From the NCBI GenBank assembly GCA_963733885.1, contig CAVTES010000009.1:475789-539788 (forward strand): a stretch of DNA of 64,000 bases. Direction: 5' to 3'. Shown one piece after another: positions 58,260 through 64,000 of the stretch. Under the pieces are notes generated by a model. That model searched no databases and was not told where the DNA came from. It saw only the letters and a program-made list of their open reading frames with translations. Source of the stretch: JACVRW01 sp963733885. Its GTDB lineage: Bacteria; Actinomycetota; Thermoleophilia; Solirubrobacterales; Thermoleophilaceae. Position numbers and translations under genes: made by a program. How positions within the stretch are numbered: the first letter of the stretch is position 1; each line of letters opens with the position of its first letter.

Positions 58260-59687
58260 CTAGTTCCCCAGGCGTTCCGAAATCAGCCGCTGGACCTCGC
58301 CGCCGTCGGCGCGGCCCTTCGTCTCGCGCATCACCGCGCCGACGATCGCGCCGATGGCGGCTTTCTTGCCCGCCTTGTACTTCTCGACGGCATCGCCGTT
58401 GTCGGCGATGGCCTGGTCGACGATCGCGCCGAGCTCGTCCTCTCCCGCGCGGCCCAGGCCCTTCGACTCGACCACCGCGGCCGGGTCGCCGCCCTCGGCC
58501 ACCAGCACGTCGAGCACCTCCTTGCCTGCCGAGGCCGAGACCTCCTTGGCCGCCACCATCCCCACCAGCCGCGCGAACGCGGCGGGCTCGAGCTTCGTGC
58601 CGGCGGGGTCCGCATCCCCGATCCGCGCGGTCAGCTCGTTGGTGGTCCAGTTGGCCAGCGTGCGGGGATCTCCGCCGTCGCCCGACAGCGCCGCCTCGTA
58701 GAAGTCGCCTAGCTCCGAGCGGAACGCCAGCAGCTTCGCGGCGTCGACCGGCAGCCCCAACTCGCGCTCGAGCCGCTCCGCGCGGGCCGCCGGGAGCTCG
58801 GGCAGCGCCGCCCGGGCGCGCTCGAGCATCTCCTCCGTGGGCACCAGCGGCACCAGGTCCGGCTCGGGGAAGTAGCGGTAGTCGTGCGCCTCCTCCTTCG
58901 AGCGCAGCGAGCTGAGGCTCCCCGACTGGGGGTCGTAGTGGAGCGTCTCCTGCTCCACCTCGCCGCCCCCGGCCAGGATCGCCTCCTGCCGGCGGATCTC
59001 GGCATCGATGCCGCGCTCGAGGAAGCGGAACGAGTTCATGTTCTTCAACTCGGTCTTCGTGCCCAGCGTGGCCTCGCCGGCGGGGCGGATCGACACGTTC
59101 GCGTCCATCCGCAGCGAGCCCTCCTCCATGTTCACGTCCGAGACGCCCATGCGCCGCAGCGTCGCCTGCAGCAGCCGCCCGAAGTCCGCCGCCTCGGCCG
59201 CCGAGCGCAGATCGGGCTCGGTCACGATCTCCACCAGCGGCGTGCCGCCGCGGTTGAAGTCGACGACGCTCGACTCGGCTCCGTGGATCCTGCCCGAGCT
59301 GCCCGTGTGCACCAGCTTCGCGGCGTCTTCCTCCAGGTGAACGCGGTGGATGCGCACGTCGCCGAGGCGGCCGCCCGTGCAGAGCGGGATGTCGTACTGG
59401 CTGATCTGGTACGCCTTCGGGCTGTCGGGATAGAAGTAGTTCTTGCGGTGGAAGATCGAGCGCGGGGCGATGTCGCAGTCGAGCGCCATGCCGATCATCA
59501 GCGCGTAGTGCACGGCCTCGGCGTTGGTCACGGGAAGCATGCCCGGGTGCGCCAGGCAGATCGGGCATGTGCGGGTGTTGGGCTCCTCGCCGAACGAGAG
59601 CTCGCAGCCGCAGAACATCTTCGTCCGGGTGGCGAGCTGCACGTGGATCTCGACGCCGATGACCGGCTCGTACTCGCGCACGCTCAT
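58260..59687 (-). CDS. gatB: Asp-tRNA(Asn)/Glu-tRNA(Gln) amidotransferase subunit B
   Basis: The 475-residue protein is the kinase subunit of GatCAB, which amidates Glu-tRNA(Gln) and/or Asp-tRNA(Asn). It opens YEPVIGVEIHVQLATRTKMF, has the zinc-region CPICLAHPGMLPV, and the GatB signature VDFNRGGTPLVEIVTEPDL. The C-terminal YqeY-like tail domain (RLVGMVAAKEVSASAGKEVL, then NGDAVEKYKAGKKAAIGAIV) binds tRNA. ATG 59687 overlaps the gatA stop by four bases. The frame is intact, unlike the adjacent gatA and gatC. Confidence 0.95.
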   Translation of the reverse strand: MSVREYEPVIGVEIHVQLATRTKMFCGCELSFGEEPNTRTCPICLAHPGMLPVTNAEAVHYALMIGMALDCDIAPRSIFHRKNYFYPDSPKAYQISQYDIPLCTGGRLGDVRIHRVHLEEDAAKLVHTGSSGRIHGAESSVVDFNRGGTPLVEIVTEPDLRSAAEAADFGRLLQATLRRMGVSDVNMEEGSLRMDANVSIRPAGEATLGTKTELKNMNSFRFLERGIDAEIRRQEAILAGGGEVEQETLHYDPQSGSLSSLRSKEEAHDYRYFPEPDLVPLVPTEEMLERARAALPELPAARAERLERELGLPVDAAKLLAFRSELGDFYEAALSGDGGDPRTLANWTTNELTARIGDADPAGTKLEPAAFARLVGMVAAKEVSASAGKEVLDVLVAEGGDPAAVVESKGLGRAGEDELGAIVDQAIADNGDAVEKYKAGKKAAIGAIVGAVMRETKGRADGGEVQRLISERLGN

Positions 59688-61080
59688 CCCACGGGCACCC
59701 CCTCGAAGCCGATCGCCTTCTCCAGCGCATGCGCGGCGTCAAGGATGCGCCCCTCCCTGAACGCGGGGCCGGCGATCTGGAACCCCACCGGCAGGCCCTC
59801 GGACAGCCCGCAGGGGATCGAGACGGCCGGGATTCCCGCCAGCGGCATCGGCACAGTGAAGTAGTCGGACAGGTACATCGCGAGCGGGTCGGCGGTCCGC
59901 TCACCGAGCTTGAACGCCACCGTTGGCGAGGTGGGAGTGACCACGAAGTCGACCTGCTCGAAGGCGGCCCGGAAGTCCTCCGCGATCTTGGTCCGCACCT
60001 GCTGGGCCTTTCCGTAGTAGGCCTCGTAGTAGCCCGAGGAGAGCGCGTAGGTGCCGATCATGATGCGGCGCTTGACCTCCGTCGCCGAAGCCCTCGTGGC
60101 GGGTCTGCTCGTACATCGAGAGGAGGTCGCCGTTGTCGTCGTGCGATGGGCCGTAGCGGACGCCGTCGTAGCGGGCGAGGTTGGCGCTCGCCTCGGCGGG
60201 GGCGATCACGTAGTAGGCGGCGATGCCGTGGCGGGCGTTCGGCAGGTCGATCTCGGTCGACGGTGCCGCCGAGCTCCTCGATCAGCGCGAGCGTGCGGCG
60301 GCACACGTCGGCCACGCCGGGGTCGAGGCCCTCCTCCTCGAGGCCCCAGGACGCCGAAGCGGAGCCCGTCGAGCCGCTCGGCGCTCGGCAGCTCGACCTC
60401 CTCCGGGAGGCCGAGCGAGGTGGAGTCGCATGGGTCGCGGCCCCTCGAGCGCGCGCAGCATCAGGGCGGCGTCCGTCACGTCGCGGGTGAGCGGGCCGCA
60501 CTGGTCGAGCGACGAGGCGAAGGCGATCATGCCGTAGCGGCTGACCGCGCCGTAGGTGGGCTTGAGGCCGACGATGCCGCACAGCGAGGCGGGCTGGCGG
60601 ATCGAGCCGCCGGTGTCGGTGCCGATCGCCCAGGGCGCCGTGCCGGCCGCCACCGCGGCGGCGCTGCCGCCGCTCGAGCCGCCCGGCACGCGCGTCGCGG
60701 TCCCAGGGGTTCTGCACCGGCCCGAAGCCGGAGTTCTCGTTCGAGAGCCCATCGCGAACTCGTCCTGGTTGGTCTTGCCGAGCACCTGCGCGCCGGCGCC
60801 GCGAGGTTGCGCACGCTCGTCGCGGTGTAGGGCGGCGGTAGCCCTCGAGGATGCGCGAGCCGGCGGCGCTCGGCACGCCCTCGACGCAGAAGAGGTCCTT
60901 GACCGCCACAGGCGGCAGCTCGCCGGCCCGCGTCCTCGTGCGGCCACCCAGAGGTACGAGCCGAGCTCGTCGGCCGCGCGCGCGCTCGCGCCAGAACTCG
61001 AACACCTCCTCGCCGGACACCTCGCCGGCGCGGATCCGCTCGGCCTGGCGGCCGGCGGTCAGCGCGAGCAGGTCGCTCAC
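59684..61080 (-). pseudogene. gatA: Amidotransferase subunit A, multiple frame breaks
   Basis: GTG 61080 overlaps the expected gatC stop and opens SDLLALTAGRQAERIRAGEV. All GatA landmarks appear in order but spread over three frames. They are LPPVAVKDLFCVEGVPSAAG (catalytic Lys), GAQVLGKTNQDEFAMGS, GGSSGGSAAAVAAG, TDTGGSIRQPASLCG (catalytic Ser pair), RYDGVRYGPSHDDNGDL and IMIGTYALSSGYYEAYYGKA to the end. At least seven frame changes lie between about 60,050 and 60,960. Such dense single-base errors in an essential gene, with conserved protein sequence throughout, indicate poor base calling rather than a pseudogene in the organism. The amidase would supply ammonia from glutamine. Confidence 0.88.
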
Positions 61081-61362
61081 GACGCCCCGGGCTGGGCACT
61101 CGGAAGCCGCCGTCGGCCACGTCGGGGCCCGCTCGAGCGCCTGCTCGCGCGGCAGGCTCGGGCGCGGCACGTCATCGCGCAGCACGTTCTGGAGCTCGAC
61201 CACGTGAGAGGTCGGCTCAACCCCCTCGAGGTCCAGCTTGTTCATCGTCTCGACGTGCTCGAGGATCTTGGACAGCTCCGCCGACATGCGCTCGAGCTCC
61301 TGCTCGCTCAGGCGAAGGCGCGCCAGCCGGGCGACGTGAAGGACCTGCTCGCGGTCGATCAT
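61077..61362 (-). pseudogene. gatC: Amidotransferase subunit C, two homopolymer frame breaks
   Basis: ATG 61362 opens IDREQVLHVARLARLRLSEQ, and TMNKLDLEGVEPTSHVVELQ follows, the full GatC pattern. The frame then breaks at GGGGCCC (61124-61130), where one base is missing before DVADGGFRVPSPG. It breaks again at CCCC (61085-61088), where one more missing base would restore ...PSPGAS and a TGA at 61077-61079 overlapping gatA as GTGA. GatC stabilises the GatA-GatB complex. Both breaks are in homopolymers, which supports sequencing error. Confidence 0.9.
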
Positions 61363-61386
61363 GGGCGCGATTGTAGGAGCGCCGCG

Positions 61387-61758
61387 CTACGAGCCGAACC
61401 CCGCGCGGTCGATCACGCGTCGCTCGTGCGTGCCCACGCCGATCGTGCGTTCGCCGTCGCGCACCTCGACGGCGAAGCGAAGCTTGCGGCCGTCGACGAT
61501 CTCATCCAGCCGGGCGTGGACGGTGCACATGGCCCCCTCGCCCGCCGCGCCCACGTGCTTCACGCAGACCTCGAAGCCGACCGTGGCCTTGCCGTCGGGC
61601 AGGTTCTCGAGAGAGAGGATCGAGGCGCAGCGCTCCATCATCGCGATCATCCCCGGCGTCGAGAGCACCTTCACGCCGATCGTGCCGCCCACGTCGGTGA
61701 GCAGCCGGTCCTCGACCGTGAACTCGTCGGTCCGCTCGATGCCAGTCTCGAGGCTCAC
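61387..61758 (-). CDS. Hotdog thioesterase (fluoroacetyl-CoA thioesterase-like)
   Basis: The 123-residue protein from GTG 61758 opens SLETGIERTDEFTVEDRLLT. GVKVLSTPGMIAMMERCASI is the hotdog helix, and TVGFEVCVKHVGAAGEGAMC and RKLRFAVEVRDGERTIGVGT are the following strands. This matches the FlK-like thioesterase group, which hydrolyses acyl-CoA, though the true substrate is unknown. The DHNA-CoA thioesterase of menaquinone synthesis is a hotdog enzyme that is otherwise missing here, but this distance from the men genes makes that a weak guess. The GTG overlaps the stop of a 23-residue ORF (GTGA). Confidence 0.82.
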   Translation of the reverse strand: MSLETGIERTDEFTVEDRLLTDVGGTIGVKVLSTPGMIAMMERCASILSLENLPDGKATVGFEVCVKHVGAAGEGAMCTVHARLDEIVDGRKLRFAVEVRDGERTIGVGTHERRVIDRAGFGS

Positions 61759-61826
61759 GCGGACGGCTCCACCTCGCGGCACTCGGTGACGACCCACTCG
61801 GCCGCGCGCAGGCGTACGAAGGTCAT
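61755..61826 (-). CDS. 23-residue ORF, apparent N-terminal copy of its neighbour
   Basis: ATG 61826 opens MTFVRLRAAEWVVTECREVE and ends PSA at TGA 61755. It overlaps the upstream membrane-protein stop (ATGA) and the downstream thioesterase start (GTGA), so it is exactly framed between two coupled genes. Its RLRAAEWV resembles RLRAGEWI at the start of the upstream protein. It may be a remnant of a tandem duplicate or a coupled micro-ORF. Expression is unproven. Confidence 0.45.
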   Translation of the reverse strand: MTFVRLRAAEWVVTECREVEPSA

Positions 61827-62305
61827 TCCGGGCGCGGAGCCGGGAACGGCTCGATCTCTGCCGGGGGCGGCGCCGGGCGGCCGGCCAGGTCCGTGTGGCG
61901 CCCGGGCGGCGAGAGCCGCTCGTCGCGCATCGAGACCGCGCCGCCGGCGACGATGCCGATCGTCGCGAGCAGGCCCAGCCAGACGCCGAGCTCGCGGCCG
62001 TCGAAGCCGTCGGGCAGGTTGCCCAGGCGGATCAGCACGAGCACCAGGCCGATCAGCCCGACCAGCGTCACGATGGCGGCCAGCGCGACCGGTACCGCCG
62101 GGACCCGCTGCGAGGCGGTGATCACGAGCAGGCTGACGCCGAACGCCGCGACCAGGGCCAGTGCGACGTCGACGGCGGCAAGCGCCTCCCATCCGCTCGC
62201 GTCCTCGGCACCGGCCCCGTACCAGGGCAGGAACAGCGAGACGAGCAGGACCGCACCGGAGGTGGCCGCGATCCACTCGCCGGCTCGGAGCCTTCTCAGA
62301 TCCAT
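61823..62305 (-). CDS. Hypothetical membrane protein (4 TM)
   Basis: The 160-residue protein from ATG 62305 opens MDLRRLRAGEWIAATSGAVL. Four hydrophobic helices lie at about residues 12-32, 45-65, 72-95 and 108-128, with a conserved-looking LFLPWYGAG after the first. The Pro-rich cytosolic tail reads RPAPPPAEIEPFPAPRPE. Proteins with RLRAGEW and SLFLPWY near the N-terminus are frequent in this group of actinobacteria and have no known role. It is upstream of the micro-ORF and the thioesterase in an overlapping series. Confidence 0.72.
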   Translation of the reverse strand: MDLRRLRAGEWIAATSGAVLLVSLFLPWYGAGAEDASGWEALAAVDVALALVAAFGVSLLVITASQRVPAVPVALAAIVTLVGLIGLVLVLIRLGNLPDGFDGRELGVWLGLLATIGIVAGGAVSMRDERLSPPGRHTDLAGRPAPPPAEIEPFPAPRPE

Positions 62306-62553
62306 GCGCGGGCAGCGTAGCGCCGGGCGAGGGGCCCGCGCCGTGTCGGGCGCGCCGCCTGGGTCGGTGCCGCCGCCCCCGGCGCGAGGGGGCGCCGGAG
62401 GCGTGCGGACCGGACTCGGCGAGGGCTGCCGCGGGGGATGGCCTGGCCTTCGCCTCTCGGCTTGGAGCGGGTTTGCCAGCGCCCCACCGGGACGCTACGT
62501 CCAAGCTCGCGCGATGCACATTGCCACCACGGGCTGGTCTGTACCAGTGGGGT

Positions 62554-63428
62554 CTACCCGCCTCCGGGGGTACGGATAACCGTACCCCGGCGCGCCGCGC
62601 GCAGCGTGTTCACGAGCAGCATCGCGCGCGTCATCGGCCCCACGCCGCCGGGCACCGGCGAGATCGCCCCCGCCTTCTCGCGCACGGCCTCGAAGTCCAC
62701 GTCGCCGACGAGCCCTGCATCCGTGCGGTTCGTGCCCACGTCGATCACGGTTGCGCCCTCGCGGACCATGTCGGCGGTCACGAGTCCCGGCGATCCGACC
62801 GCGGCGATCAGCACGTCCGCCTCGCGGCAGGCGGCGGCAGGTCGCGGGTGCGCGAGTGGCAGTGAGTCACCGTGGCGTTCGCGGCGAGCAGCAGCTGAGC
62901 CAGCGGCTTGCCCACCAGGATCGAGCGGCCCAGCACCACCGCCCGCGCGCCCTCGAGCTCAGCGCCTGCCTCGCCCAGCAGCTCGATCACCCCGGCCGGC
63001 GTGCAGGGCACCATGGCCTCATCGCGGTCCTGCATGAGCAGGCCGGCGTTGACTGAGGTGAGGCCGTCGACGTCCTTCGCCGGGTCGATCAGCGAGATGA
63101 ACTCGTCCTGGTCCAGGTGTTCCGTCAGCGGCAGCTGGAGCAGGATGCCGTGCACGCGCTCGTCTGCGTTCAGGTCGCGGAGGAGGGCGGCGAGGGCCCT
63201 CGGCGGAGACGTCGCCGCCGGGCTCGTGGTGGAACGACTCTATGCCCACCTCGGCGGAGTCCTCTCGCTTCATGCGCACGTAGACGGCCGATGCGGGATC
63301 GTCGCCGACGAGCACCGTGGCCAGACCCGGGGGTGCGCGTGGGGGGTCGCGGAGATCTCGCGCGCCGGCGACCCGCTCACGGATCCGCGCCGCGACCGCC
63401 TTTCCGTCGAGATAGATCGGGCGCTCAC
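62554..63428 (-). pseudogene. folD: Methylenetetrahydrofolate dehydrogenase/cyclohydrolase, frame breaks
   Basis: GTG 63428 overlaps the helicase stop (GTGA). The protein reads through three frames: PIYLDGKAVAARIRERVAGA, TVLVGDDPASAVYVRMKRED, HGILLQLPLTEHLDQDEFIS, AKDVDGLTSVNAGLL, VVLGRSILVGKPLAQLLLAA and IDVGTNRTDAGLVGDVDFEA, to VPGGVGPMTRAMLLVNTLRA. Breaks are near the start (one base missing), at about 63195 (one extra) and at about 62830 (one missing). Both active sites are otherwise conserved. It interconverts 5,10-methylene- and 10-formyl-tetrahydrofolate with NADP. The breaks are probably sequencing errors. Confidence 0.9.
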
Positions 63429-64000
63429 CGCTTCTTCAGCGGCGCATAGTCGGCCATCAGCTTGCGCTCGCTCCCGTCTCTCCGCAAACCGCACCACCAC
63501 CAGGCCGCCGGGCTCGATGCCCACCACCACGCCCTCGCCGAAGTTGGCGTGCACCACGTCCTCGCCGAGCGCGAACGTGGCAGCTGGCGCGCGCGGCTCG
63601 GGCGCCCCGGGGGGCTCCGCCGTCCCAGGTAGCGGCGGCCGCCGGCCCGGTCGGCGCGTCCGGGCTCGCGGTCGGTCAGCTCGACCGGCACCTCGTCCAC
63701 GAAGCGGCTTCGCAGGTTCCAATCGCGGTTCCCGAAGAGCGCCCGGGTGCGGGCGAAGGTGAGGTACAGCTCGCGCTTCGCCCGGGTCATCCCCACGTAG
63801 GCGAGCCGGCGCTCCTCCTCGAGGTCGCCGGACTCGATCGAGCGCGAGTGCGGGAACACCCCGTCCTCGAGGCCGATCAGGAAGACGGTGCCGAACTCGA
63901 GCCCCTTGGCGTTGTGGAGCGTCATCAGGGTGACCAGGCCCTGCTCGTCCTGCAGCTTGTCTTGCTCGGAGAAGAGCGCGATCTGCTGGAGGAACTCCTC
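63425..64000 (-). pseudogene. pcrA: UvrD/PcrA-type DNA helicase, C-terminal part with frame breaks
   Basis: The frame enters from base 64000 and reads EEFLQQIALFSEQDKLQDEQ, LVTLMTLHNAKGLEFGTVFL, DGVFPHSRSIESGDLEEERR and LAYVGMTRAKRELYLTFART, helicase motifs V and VI of superfamily 1. After VPVELTDREPGRAD it breaks at about 63620. The tail FALGEDVVHANFGEGVVVGI (a Tudor-like domain) is in another frame, and it returns for ERKLMADYAPLKKR at the end. It unwinds DNA in repair and rolling-circle replication. The N-terminal half lies outside the window. The two breaks are probably sequencing errors. Confidence 0.85.

Noticed and set aside
62521..62560. Small CTGGT-ACCAG hairpin after folD
   Set aside because: A five-base stem with no T-run is too weak to call a terminator.

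Overview
The window is about 70 percent G+C, with strongly GC-biased third codon positions, many GTG and TTG starts and 1-4 base ATGA/GTGA gene overlaps. Gene content (six-gene Mce operon, menaquinone genes, DUF1707 and DUF4190 proteins, leucine-codon leader peptide, GatCAB) points to a high-GC actinobacterium. The style of the genes suggests the Thermoleophilia (Solirubrobacterales/Gaiellales-like), but this is inference without a database search. The stretch looks like a metagenome or long-read contig: several housekeeping genes carry single-base frame breaks, most densely from 60 to 64 kb.

Layout. 0-6 kb: start of argH, then leuB-ilvE-cimA-degT on the minus strand. 6-11 kb: small accessory genes (cupredoxin lipoprotein, two DUF1707 proteins, SRPBCC-like, VOC and SnoaL-like proteins) and an IS481-family element in a TCTAGT target. 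11-16 kb: an XRE-cupin regulator, leuC, leuD and a methyltransferase in one overlapping operon, followed by an SDR and a PucR-type regulator. 17-21.5 kb: acyl desaturase, broken nitronate monooxygenase, iron alcohol dehydrogenase, and a two-gene DUF4231 plus transmembrane-TIR cassette. 21.5-27 kb: leuA with a leucine leader peptide and hairpin, a lipoprotein and a large secreted Ig-repeat protein. 27-36 kb: cbs and a cystathionine gamma-synthase-type gene, a sigma/anti-sigma pair, serA with a class V aminotransferase, and ilvC. 35.5-53 kb: menE, kinase-menB, menA, menC, menH, menD, a six-gene mce operon and menF. 53-56 kb: ilvB-ilvH and small membrane proteins. 56-64 kb: acetyltransferase, an NDH-2 remnant, gatB-gatA-gatC, a thioesterase-like gene, folD and the end of a UvrD/PcrA helicase.

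How it works together. Nearly the whole branched-chain amino acid pathway is here: citramalate synthase, LeuA, LeuCD, LeuB, IlvBH, IlvC and IlvE. Only ilvD is not seen, and no threonine deaminase is seen, so isoleucine probably comes from pyruvate through citramalate. Serine (serA plus aminotransferase) and cysteine/cystathionine genes (cbs, metB-like) lie between these blocks. The menaquinone genes menF, D, H, C, E, B and A cover chorismate to demethylmenaquinone, apart from the DHNA-CoA thioesterase. The mce operon encodes substrate-binding proteins of a lipid importer, but no YrbE/MlaE permease or ATPase is in view.

The most unusual items are the DUF4231/TIR pair (a possible membrane-sensing defence or signalling unit), the leucine attenuator, the IS insertion that shares its stop codon with its target site, an in-frame P-loop kinase-MenB reading frame, and an NDH-2 gene collapsed between its two dinucleotide-binding motifs.
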